In this document: piece by piece, positions 1 through 7,960 of the stretch | Layout of the letters: every line of letters begins with the position of its first letter | How positions within the stretch are numbered: position 1 is the stretch's first letter | Source of the DNA: Xylaria sp. FL1777 | Taxonomy: Eukaryota > Ascomycota > Sordariomycetes > Xylariales > Xylariaceae | NCBI GenBank assembly: GCA_022578965.1 | Contig: MU400915.1 | Location: 1-23,563 of the forward strand | Direction: 5' to 3' | Length of the DNA: 23,563 nt | Notes under the pieces: generated by a model | Databases searched by the model: none | What the model saw: the letters and a program-made list of their open reading frames with translations, nothing else | Told to the model about the DNA's origin: nothing | Translations under genes and position numbers: made by a program

Positions 1-1060
1 TATTTTTTTAAGTTATATATTAAATAACTTTAATTATTTATATAGCAAATATATTTTTTTGCAATTTGTTTTAATAATTATAAAGCTTTTAAATAGTATT
101 TATATGCTTGTTTATTTTAACTTATATAAATAAAGCATTTAGATTTATTTAGTATAATATTTTTATTTTAATTTAAAACAGCAATTTTATATTTTTGCTT
201 TAAAAACATATTTTTTAAATTGCTTTATTATTTTTTATTGTTTTAAACTTTTATAACTTATACTTTTTTCTTAAGTTAAAAAATCTTTTTTTTTTTATAG
301 CTTTTTTTTTTGTTTTTTTTTTAGATTAGCATTATTTTTAAAAGTGTTTTTTCTTTTTGCAGTTATAATATTTAACTTTAAACATGTTTTAAAGTTATTA
401 TTTTTAAACTTTATTAATTTGTTTAAATCTTTGTTTAATACTTTTTTAAATATTTCTTTTTTTGTTTTTTTTAGTTTTTTTAGTTTTAAAGTATTAGTTA
501 AATAATTATTAATTAATTATAATAGCTATATTAATATATATATTAATTTTTGCTAGTTTATTTATTTTATATAGTTTGTTTTAAACTTAAGTTTTAAGTT
601 TACTATAAAATAAATAAAACAATGCAAGCTTAAGTAATTTTAAAATTATTGCTAATTGTTTAAATTTTATAGCGTAATTTATTGCTGCTTTTATTTATTT
701 TAAGCAATAAAGTGCTTTTTTTGCATGTTTTGCTTTTTAAGTGTTTTTAAATAATGTTTTTATTTAATTTTTAAACTTAACGTAATTTTTAAAAATTTTT
801 TTTGTTTTTAGCTTAAAATTAATTAACTTATTAGCTTTTAAAAAATTCTTTAAAATAAATTAAAACTATTTTAATACTTTTTTTAATAAAGATTATAAAA
901 TAGTTATTACTTTTTGATTTTTTTTTGTAATAATAATAAAGTGCTATTTTAAATAAAGTTTAACATGAATTAAAAAAGCTTTTATATTTATAAATTTATT
1001 ATAAAGCTTTAAAAAAGTAAGTTTAAAACTTTTAATGTTTAGTATTTTTAATATTATAAA
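1..1060 (-). pseudogene. gag: E3 gag relic (Gag core plus CCHC zinc knuckle)
   Basis: This is a minus-strand structural protein relic that would package element RNA in a cytoplasmic virus-like particle. The retrotransposon-Gag core lies at about 960-1040 and matches the E2 Gag core described below. The zinc knuckle lies at about 329-370. Its final Cys is TGC (complement of 329-331) and its second Cys survives as TGC, whereas the first Cys codon has become TAT. In E2 the reverse holds: the first Cys survives and the second is Tyr. The two copies therefore complement each other in showing an ancestral CX2CX4HX4C motif. In-frame stops are TAA and TAG, as expected from mutated Gln and Trp codons. 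The start cannot be fixed because ATG codons are also mutated. Confidence 0.82.
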
Positions 1061-1593
1061 TAATTTTAATAATAAAAGCAGTAATAGTAATAAAAAGTTA
1101 GGTTTTTTATTTTAAGTTATTACTTTAAGTATAATAGTAATAAAAGTAAGCGTTAAGTTTGCTAGTTATAACGCTTAGTGTTTAAGCTATCTTTTAAGTT
1201 AAAATAATTAGTTTGCTTTGTAGCGCTAGTATTAACGTTAGTTTTTTTTTATTACTATTGCTTAACTTTTTTTTTTTTACTATTGCTTTTTTTTTAATAA
1301 AAATAGCTAGTAAAAATGCTAAGGTTTATTGTTTTAGTACGTTGTTAATTCTAAAAGTTTTTAAAATCTTTAAACTTAATTTTTAACTTTTTGTTTTTAG
1401 TAGCATAACTTAGATTTAGTTTATTAATTATTAAGTAAAGTTTATTTATGTAATATTGTTTAGTATTTTTGTTTTTTAAATATTTTTTTGGTATACTTTT
1501 AAGAGTTTATTTTGTAAATTGTTTGTTATTTAACTCTTTATACCGGTATTTGTTTTTATATATTAGGTTTTATTAATTAAAGAATTATTAAAG

Positions 1594-2087
1594 TATAACA
1601 AACCTGTTATATATTAATATAACAGGTTTGCTTTTAAAGTCTTAATTTATAAGTAATAATAAAATTCTTAATAGTAGTTCGTTAAAAAAGTTTTTAAAGT
1701 ACTTTTATTACTATGCATTAATAAAGGTCTTAAAAAATTAAAAGTAATAAATGTATTAATGCTTAGCAGTTATAAAAAATTAATAGCTAAAAAACTAAAA
1801 CTAAGTAAATAACTAAATATAAAAAATGTATAATTATATAAACAAAGAAAAAGTAAAAAAAGTAGTAATTTTTCTTAAATTATTACAAGTTTAGTAAGCA
1901 TTAAATTACCGTAAGCTTTATAAGCTTTAAATTATTATAAGCTTAATAAACCTTAAATTACTATAAGTTTAGTAAGCTAAATAAGTTATTATATAACTTT
2001 AGCTTTAGCTAGCAAAAAAAAAAGTGCAAAGTATATATAAAAGCATTAAGCTGCTTTAAAGGCTATCTTTATGCTAATTTTATAACA
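1594..2087 (-). repeat. E3 5' LTR, type 1 (494 bases)
   Basis: On the plus strand it starts as a mutated TGTAACGGACC (here TATAACAAACC) and ends TTTTATAACA, the inverse of the TGTTA start seen in the inverted solo LTR. Its length equals both LTRs of E1 exactly. Near the plus-strand start there is a perfect 13-base inverted repeat around a 4-base loop (1600-1612 and 1617-1629). The U3 half has about four units of a 26-base repeat starting near 1876, of which the second starts at 1902. In transcription sense this is the 5' LTR, because gag lies next to it on the left. Confidence 0.95.
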
Positions 2088-2092
2088 TTTTG
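2088..2092. repeat. Right-hand target-site duplication of E3 (TTTTG)
   Basis: The five bases after the E3 LTR continue into E0 gag. The same place in other copies reads TTTTA (for example near 243-247), which is the mutated form. The left-hand duplicate should lie outside the window. Confidence 0.7.
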
Positions 2093-2555
2093 AACTTTTA
2101 TAACTTGTACTTTTTTTTTAAGTTAAGAAATCTTTTCTTTTTTATAGCTTTTTTTTTGTTCTTTTTTTTAAATTAGCATTATTTTTAAAAGTGTTTTTTT
2201 TTTTCTGCAGTTATAATATTTAACTTTAGATATATTTTAGGGTTATTATTTCTAGACTTTACTAATTTATTTAGATCTTTATTTAATACTCTCTTAAGTA
2301 TTCTTTTTTTTGTTTTTTTTAGTTTTTTTAGTTTTAAAATACTAGTTAAATAATTATTAATTAATTATAATAGCTATATTAATATATGTATTAATTTTTG
2401 CTAGTTTATTTATTTTATATAATTTGTTTTAAACTTAAGTTTTAAGTTTACTATAAAATAAATAAAATAGTGCAAGCTTAAGTAATTTTAAGATTACTAT
2501 TAATTGTTTAAATTTTATAGCATAATTTACTGCTACTTTTGTTTGTTTTAAGCAA

Positions 2556-2560
2556 TAAAG
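2556..2560. repeat. Left target-site duplication of E1 (TAAAG)
   Basis: TAAAG here and at 18414-18418 flank E1 exactly. The uninterrupted site can be read in E3 (about 707-711) as one TAAAG between the same neighbouring bases. Confidence 0.95.
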
Positions 2561-3054
2561 TGTAACGGACTTATTATATATTAATATAACAGGTTTGCCC
2601 TTAAGGTCTTAATTTGCAGGTAATAATAAAATCCTTAACGGTAGTTCATTAAGGAGGTTTTTAAAGTACTTTTACTACTATGCATTAATAAAAGTCTTAA
2701 GAAATTAAAAGTAATAAATATATTAATGTTTAGCAGTTATAAGAAATTAATAGCGAAAGAACTAAAACTAAGTAAATAACTAAATATAAGAAATGCATGT
2801 TTATATAAACAAAAAAAAAATAGAAAAAGTAATAATTTCTTTTAAATTACTGCAAGTTTAATAAGCATTAAATTATTATAAGCTTAGTAAGCTTTAAATT
2901 ATTATAAGCTTAGTAAGCTTTAAATTACTGTAAGCTTAGTAAACTAAGTAAATTGTTATGTAATTTTAGCTTTAGCTAGCAAAAAAAAAGGTGCATAATA
3001 TATATAAAAGCATTAAGCTGCTTTAAAAGCTACTTTTGTGCTAATTTTATAACA
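2561..3054 (-). repeat. E1 3' LTR, type 1 (494 bases)
   Basis: It starts TGTAACGGAC on the plus strand, the least mutated version of this terminus in the window, and ends TTTTATAACA. It is the 3' LTR in transcription sense because the polypurine tract and pol C-terminus lie next to it at 3055 onward. The first ~275 bases (R-U5 side) are shared with type 2 LTRs. After about 2838 the sequence is type 1 specific. Confidence 0.95.
2843..2946. repeat. 26-base tandem repeats in the type 1 U3
   Basis: Four units start at 2843, 2869, 2895 and 2921, an exact 26-base period, each beginning TAAATTA and holding a TAAGCTTAGTAAGC-like core. The same array is in E3 (about 1876-1980), in the other E1 LTR (about 18202-18306) and inverted in S1 (about 16370-16450). 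Its position in U3 would suit a promoter or upstream activating module. That role is an inference. Confidence 0.85.
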
Positions 3055-3070
3055 TTATTTCTTTTTTTCT
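3055..3070 (-). promoter_or_regulatory. E1 polypurine tract
   Basis: On the minus strand this reads as an A/G-only run (AGAAAAAAAGAAA) then TAA, immediately upstream of the TGTTA LTR start. This is where plus-strand DNA synthesis would be primed. Together with the pol reading direction it fixes the element's orientation. Confidence 0.75.
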
Positions 3071-3700
3071 AAAATTGTTGTTTTAATAATTTTTCGTAAG
3101 TATTTTTCTTTTCTTTTTTTTCTATATGTTATAATATTAGAACGTATTAAAAAAACTAACCGCTTATTTAAAACAAAACAAAAACTTATTTTTATTTTTT
3201 TTATTAATTTTATTAGCTATAAAGTTATGCTTTATTTTTGCTGTTTTAGTTAATTATTAATGTATAAAATAACAAATAATATATTTTGTTGTTTTAAATG
3301 TATATACGCTAGTTATTTCTGCAATAAATTAGAAGTTTTAATTAACTTAATTAATAATATAGTTTTTAAACACTATTGTTTTAAAAAAAAAAAAAAAGCA
3401 AGTAAAACAATAGCTATTTTTAGTTTAAAAAAAATTAAAACAAGCTTAAAATAGCCTTAACTTTGTTTTAAGTAAGTTAGCTTAGCTTTATATATAAAAA
3501 CGTTTTTTAAAAGCAAAAAGTGTTAAAATAGTTTAGCAAAAGCTTTAGTTCTTAAATAAACTAAATAAAATAAAACACATTAAAAAAAAACAAAAAGCGC
3601 TAGTAAAAAAGCAAAAACAACAAAAAAAGCAAGCTAAAGCAACACAAGCTGCTTTATTTAAGTTTAATTAAAACTTCTTAAGCGTTTTTTTTAAAGTTAA
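3071..3700. other. E1 3' tail between chromodomain and polypurine tract
   Basis: This corresponds to 4450-5090 of E2, but similarity is patchy away from the polypurine end. The plus strand contains an unbroken 64-codon frame at 3260-3454 ending in a Lys-rich stretch. Further on, at about 3561-3670, it holds Lys/Gln/Ala-rich codons in which several CAA/CAG survive. Neither resembles a family I recognise. I cannot say whether this is untranslated tail or a remnant of a plus-strand gene. Confidence 0.5.
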
Positions 3701-3912
3701 CTTTTTTTTTTTAGTTTTAAGCAAGTAAAGTATTAGTAATAAAACTAATTTATAACTACTTTAGTAGTTTTTAAGTATTTCTTAAGTTTTTAAGTGTTAT
3801 TAGCATATAAGTATCTTTTTTATTTAATAAAATACTTTAGGTTATTATTATTTTAATAGAAATTTAGTATATTTTTAACTTTATAAACGTTTTAATTTAT
3901 TTTTATTTTTAG
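3700..3912 (-). pseudogene. pol: E1 pol C-terminus, chromodomain relic separated from the rest of pol by E2
   Basis: The minus strand near 3760-3820 reads DTYMLITLKNLRNT followed by a stop and KLLK. This matches the second half of a chromodomain (ENTWEP, then LKNAQELL) of chromovirus integrases. In intact relatives this module binds methylated histone H3K9 and steers insertion into heterochromatin. The preceding half is cut by the E2 insertion at TTATG (3913-3917), and the rest of pol resumes at 11622. Recognition rests on a short match, so the domain call is moderate. Confidence 0.65.
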
Positions 3913-3917
3913 TTATG
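3913..3917. repeat. Left target-site duplication of E2 (TTATG)
   Basis: TTATG here and at 11617-11621 flank E2. The empty site is visible inside E2 itself near 5278-5284, where TTATG occurs once between the same neighbours. Confidence 0.95.
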
Positions 3918-4434
3918 TATAATAGACCTGTTATATATTAATATAACAGGTTTGCTCTTGGAGTTTTGATTTATAGGTAATAATAGGATCCTTAACAGTA
4001 GTTCGTTAAGGAGGTTTTTAAGGTACTTTTACTACTATGCATTAATAAAAGTCTTAAAAAATTAAAAATAATAAATATATTAGTGCTTAACAGTTATAAG
4101 AAATTTAATAGCTAAAAAGCTAAAAACTAAATAAGTAACTAAATATAAAAAATGCATAATTATATAAACAAAAAAAATAGTAGTAATAATTTATAAACGT
4201 TGCTTTTTTTAATAAACTTAACGTTATATTGTTTTAAGTTTAAAGCTTAATAAACTTAACGCTTAAGTTTGTTAAATTTAAGGCTTAATAAACTTAACGC
4301 TTAAGTTTATTAAGTTTATATATTAAACCTTTATAATAGTTTAAATATATATTTTTTTAATAAATAGGACTTTTTTTATGCATGCTTTTTTTATACCTAG
4401 CTTTTAACTAGCTTAGTTAACTTATTTTGTAATA
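3918..4434 (-). repeat. E2 3' LTR, type 2 (517 bases)
   Basis: It starts TATAATAGACC, a mutated TGTAACGGACC, and ends TTTTGTAATA. Its length is identical to the other E2 LTR (11100-11616). The differences I see between the pair are almost all transitions. The inverted repeat near the start is present at 3927-3936 and 3941-3950. The U3 half has no 26-base array and instead carries palindromic units. Confidence 0.95.
4246..4314. repeat. Two palindromic units in the type 2 U3
   Basis: The second unit is perfect: 14-base arms at 4284-4297 and 4301-4314 around CGC. The first (4246-4275) is the same palindrome with minor damage, giving a period of 38 bases. Equivalent units lie at about 11428-11495 and 21950-22015. 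As RNA or extruded DNA each could form a strong hairpin. As duplex DNA each would be a symmetrical protein site. Function is not known. Confidence 0.85.
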
Positions 4435-4449
4435 TTATTTTTTTTTTCC
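4435..4449 (-). promoter_or_regulatory. E2 polypurine tract
   Basis: The minus strand reads GGAAAAAAAAAA followed by TAA directly before the 3' LTR. It occupies the same position as 3055-3070 in E1, and is a clear priming tract for plus-strand DNA. Confidence 0.8.
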
Positions 4450-5095
4450 TGTAATTATTGTTTTAACAATTTTGTATTTTTTTTTTTGTAAGTTTTTTTT
4501 TTTATTTTCTGTTTTTTGTTTTTTGCGCTTATTATATTTAGTAAAGTTTTTAAAAAACCTTGCTTGTTACGTTTTAAACAAAAAGCTTAATAAAACTTTG
4601 CTTTGCTTTTTTTTATTAAACTAAAATTAATTAAAATAGCTTTATACTTTTACTGCAATTGTTATAGCACAAAATGTTTAATGTTAAAATTTAACTTTAA
4701 TTAATATATTAAATGTATTATAGCTAAACAAGCAAATTGCAACGCTAAAGGTTTGTTTTTAAAGCAAATATAGCAGCTTATTTTTTAGCACAAAAAGCTA
4801 AAAAATAAATTAAACTTGCTAATAAAAAAGCATAAAAAAATAAATGCAAAAATTTGCTGTTTTAAGCAACAAAAAAAATTATAGCAAAAAAAAATAGCTG
4901 CTGTTATAGCTTATAGTTTAAGTAGTTTAAAAAAGCTTAAGCAAATTAAAGCAAAAAAACGCTATATAGCTAAAAAACAAAAATAGTACGTTAAAGCAAT
5001 ATAATTATTGCTAGTTATTTTTTTAAAGTTTAATTAAAACGTGCTAAACGCTTTATTTAAGGTTGATTTTTTTTTTTTAGCTTTAGCTAGTTAAA
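4450..5095. other. E2 3' tail
   Basis: This is the region between polypurine tract and chromodomain. It starts with T-rich DNA similar to the E1 tail, then diverges from it. The pol frame has no recognisable domain here. The plus strand from about 4711 to 5004 is unusually protein-like and is listed separately. Confidence 0.5.
4711..5004 (+). pseudogene. Lys/Gln-rich plus-strand reading frame in the E2 tail, unidentified
   Basis: Reading plus from 4711 gives about 98 codons with a handful of TAG/TAA stops, the kind expected from mutated CAG/CAA. Many Ala, Lys and Gln codons are retained, for example CNAKGLFLKQI and IAYSLSSLKKLKQIKAKK. Spacing of Leu/Ile suggests a coiled coil. It opposes the direction of gag-pol. 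It could be a captured host or transposase fragment, an antisense gene of the element, or chance, since the complement of A-rich DNA is biased to Phe/Leu. I do not recognise the protein. Confidence 0.35.
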
Positions 5096-5099
5096 GTAT

Positions 5100-5285
5100 T
5101 AATAATAAAACTAGTTTATAATTATTTTAGCAGTTTTTAAATGTTTTTTAAGTTTTTAAATATTGTTAGCATATAAATATTTTCTTTATTTAATAAAATA
5201 TTTAACGTTATTATTATTTTAATAAAAATTTAATATATTTTTAACTTTATAAATGTTTTAATCTATTTTTATTTTTAGTTATGTT
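5100..5285 (-). pseudogene. pol: E2 pol C-terminus: chromodomain relic
   Basis: At about 5117-5187 the minus strand reads KENIYMLTIFKNLKNI, a stop, then KLLK. The pattern corresponds to ENTWEP then LKNAQELL of fungal chromodomains. The N-terminal half (near 5190-5280) is more damaged. Position directly after the integrase GPY/F module is where chromoviruses carry this domain. The aromatic cage residues cannot be judged because Trp and Tyr/His codons are confounded by mutation. Confidence 0.68.
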
Positions 5286-5299
5286 TTAATAGGTGTTTT

Positions 5300-6480
5300 A
5301 ATAAATGCTAGTTCTAGTAAAAAAATATAAAAAATAAAGTAAATTTGCATATTTTTTAATAATAATAGTTTATAGTTAGTAAGTAAAATAACTTTTTTAA
5401 TTTTAAAAGAGTTAAATTTTTTAAATTTTAATTTATTGTTTAGTTATTTTGTTTTAATTTAAGAAATATTAATGTTTATATTTTGTTTTTGTTATAATAA
5501 ATAAACTTTATTTTTTTTTTAAAGGTTAGTTCTTTAATTCGTTTTTTGTTATAATATATTAATATTTGTTGTTATAAAAACTAAAAACATAATTGTAGTT
5601 TAACTTATAGCATTTTAATTTTTGTTGCAATAGTTTTTGCTTAAAGTGCTATAGTTAAAATAACAAGTATTTTTATTAATGTTTTTTTTTGTTTTTTAAT
5701 AGTTGCTTACTATTTATAAATAGCTTTATGTAAAAATATATTTATATTTTTATTTATTAATGTATTATATAAGATTTATGCTATTAGTAATAGTTTTATT
5801 TAATTGTTTTATTAATAGTTAATATAACTTTATAAATATTGTTTTAGTATTTAATTTAGTTTTTTTATTTGTTTATTTGTTTATAGGTAGTAAGCAGTTA
5901 AAAACTTTAGTTTAATACTAATAAGTTTAAAAAAACTAGTTTTAAACTTAAAAGTAAACAATTTATTTTGGTTTAAAATAATCTTTTTTAATAGCTTATG
6001 CTTATTTAAATATTAGCATATAAAAGCGTATATAAATTGTTTAGCTGTTATATTTTCTTTAAACAATAAAAAGTAAGCATACTTAGTAAGTTTATTAATA
6101 ATAATTTATATTTTATTGTATTATATTTTTATAACTAGGTTAATTAATAGAAATAATGTTATAATAAAATCTTAAGCAATAGTATGCTATGCTTATTTAA
6201 GTATTTATATAAGTTATAATAATTTATAAAGCTTATATTAAGCTATTTTAGCTTTATTACAAATATTGCACTTTTTTATAATAGATTTAACTATGTTTTA
6301 TAGTTTTAAAAAATTATACTTTTTTTATAATTGTTTAACTGTTTTTATTGTTTTTTAGTATTTATGTAATAAGTATTTATAAAATTTTTTAATAAACTTG
6401 TTTTATAAGAATTTTAGTAAATAAACTTTGTGTTTATATATTAGCTTGTTATTTTTTGATTTTTTATATTTTTGTAGTTA
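5300..6480 (-). pseudogene. pol: E2 integrase relic
   Basis: This is a dead copy of the enzyme that joins element DNA to the chromosome. In order on the minus strand: the run-in resembling RRRYYWPGM (about 6290-6350), the zinc-finger Cys pair reading KKCNICNKAK (6259-6270), the core start DFIITL with the first catalytic Asp retained (6157-6171), INKLTKYAYF for VDRLTKYAYF, and LNQNKLFT for SDRDKLFT, where the second catalytic Asp has become Asn. The third motif follows, with its Glu read as Lys, about where HPQTDGQTER would be. The GPY/F region is YYNKKRIK then KNLTLLKLKK. The chromodomain follows. Asp to Asn and Glu to Lys changes all reflect GA to AA mutation. Confidence 0.93.
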
Positions 6481-6639
6481 TATTAACTTTTTTAAGTTAT
6501 AAGCTTATTATAGCTATATATTTATAAAGTTTTTAAGTATAACTTTAATTTTTAAGCTTTTATTTCTTTAGGAATATAATACTTAAATGTTTTTTTTTAA
6601 AACTTTAAATCTTTTTTAACCTTGTTAACTAAGTATATT

Positions 6640-7030
6640 TGCTTAAATGTTTTTTTTTTTTTTAATATAACATATTTTAAAGTTAAACTTAAAAAAAAAC
6701 ACTATTTAATTTTTATGTTATTTAGTAATCTTTTATATAGTTATAAATTTTGTTAAGTTTTAATAATTTAAATAAATTTTAATTAGCTTTATAGTTTTTA
6801 TAAAAAACAGTTTTTACTTTTTAAGTACTATAATAATTATAAGCAGTTCTTTGTTATATATAAAATATTATAATGCTACATTTTGTAGTGCTTTAAAATA
6901 ATAAGCTACTAGGTGCTATTTTTTGTTATTTTTTAGTTGTTTTAAAACTTTTGCAATTATATTATTTAAAGCATTTATTTTTAGCCTTTTTTTTTTTTAT
7001 AAATTAAGTAATTTAACTATAAAGTTAAAA
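6640..7030 (-). pseudogene. pol: E2 RNase H relic
   Basis: This is a degraded RNase H of the Ty3/gypsy type, which in a live element removes the RNA template. The minus strand shows NALNNIIAKVL for the DAS...AVL start. It then reads VAYYFKAL for VAYYSRKL and YNKELL (6841-6858), which is the intact hallmark YDKELLAIV motif apart from D to N, and IYLNY then NLTKF for VYTDHKNLTYF. It lies downstream of RT. Its frame is shifted by one relative to the RT box because a T-run near 7068-7074 is one base shorter than in E1. Confidence 0.92.
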
Positions 7031-7049
7031 GTAACTTTTAGTTTTAGTT

Positions 7050-7960
7050 TTTTAAAAGCTTTTTGGGCTTTTTTAAAATTAAAAAGGATTTTTTTTTGTA
7101 TTTTTTCTTTATATATTTTATAAAGTAAAATGCTATTTTTCTAAAGTTTTAAATTAACATTTAAACATAGTTCAAAAATTTTAATGCTTGTTATATATTT
7201 ATAATAGTAGCTAAGTTAAATATTTTTTAGTTTTATATTGTATTAATTTTTAATTATTAAATTTATATTTGTTTTAAAGTAATTATAAATCTTAAAAAGT
7301 TGATTTTTTATGTATGCTATATATACTTTTTTGTATTAAGTTGTAATTTTGCTTATTTAAGTATTTTTAATACTTAAGTTATATATTTTTTATGTTCTTT
7401 TAGTGTTTTAAAGTAAATCAAAATATTATTTAAGTAAATAAATATAAACTTGTTTAAAAACTTCCGTAGAATTATTATTATTATGTGTTAAAAGCTAGCT
7501 AATATGTTTTATAGTTTTTATAGCATAACTATATACTTATATAATTTATATACTGTTTATATAACAGTTTTTTATTTTTTTTTTTTAGCTATTTTAATAA
7601 TATAATATTTATTTAAAATATTAACTATTATAAACTATTTTGCTTAACTAATGTTTTTTTTTATAATTACTAATAAAATAAAGAAATATTTATTTGTAAT
7701 AATAATTATATTTAATAGTTAATAGTTAACTATTATTTATTATATTAGTTTTTTTTTTTTATTAATTAGTTGTTTTTTGTTTTTTATTTTAAGTATTAGT
7801 ACTATAAAATATTTAATAAATAATTAAGATTTTTTTAAGAATTCTTTTGCTAAGTTTTTTTAAATATATTTTTATAAGGCGTTTGTTTTGTTTAAGCTTA
7901 TATAGTATACTTAATAAAGCTTTAATTAATATTTTTTCTTAATAAAAATATAGTAATTTT
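7050..7960 (-). pseudogene. pol: E2 reverse transcriptase relic
   Basis: This is a dead RNA-dependent DNA polymerase. N- to C-terminal on the minus strand: KNLAKEFLKKS (7829-7860; family NLAKGFIRPS), the palm start with Lys-rich KKDG-like residues, and LASF-stop-H for NAPASFQ. ILRKFLNKFIFIYLNNILIY follows, with the catalytic YLDD box at 7425-7436 now YLNN, then KTLKEHKKYI, then INFLRFIIT for the connection (KFLGFIIT). The loss of both catalytic aspartates alone would inactivate it. The frame is continuous, with only TAA/TAG stops. This is the clearest family signature in the window. Confidence 0.95.

Larger units (their letters stand above)
1..2087 (-). mobile_element. E3: 5'-terminal part of a Ty3/gypsy chromovirus, truncated by the window edge
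   Basis: This is the gag-side end of a minus-strand LTR retrotransposon inserted into the older copy E0. Bases 1-1593 align along their length with 9419-11099 of E2 and with 15735-17919 of E1 once the solo LTR in E1 is removed. It ends in a complete type 1 LTR at 1594-2087. The next five bases, TTTTG, continue directly into E0 gag sequence that matches E3's own bases from about 242 on, so the insertion point is clear. Its pol, 3' tail and other LTR should lie to the left of this window. All coding content is broken by TAA/TAG. Confidence 0.93.
2088..2560 (-). pseudogene. gag: E0 gag relic, fragment 1 (zinc-knuckle part)
   Basis: This is the C-terminal Gag part of the oldest copy, aligned with about 242-711 of E3 and 9660-10130 of E2. 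The minus strand reads a CCHC knuckle at about 2176-2217. The second Cys (TGC), the His (CAC) and the last Cys (TGC, complement of 2176-2178) are still present, and the first Cys is now TAT. It is interrupted on the left by E3 and on the right by E1, inserted at TAAAG. It continues at 18419 on the other side of E1. All stops in this frame are TAA/TAG. Confidence 0.85.

Noticed and set aside
1594..1640. Bidirectional rho-independent terminator at the palindrome near the LTR start
   Set aside because: It recurs at the same place in every LTR of a eukaryotic retrotransposon and is better seen as an LTR feature.
1876..1980. CRISPR-like array from regular 26-base repeats in LTR U3
   Set aside because: The units are contiguous with no spacers and lie inside a eukaryotic LTR.
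6923..7123. 66-codon plus-strand open frame
   Set aside because: Complement of the RT-RNase H junction of E2, where the minus strand has clear motifs.
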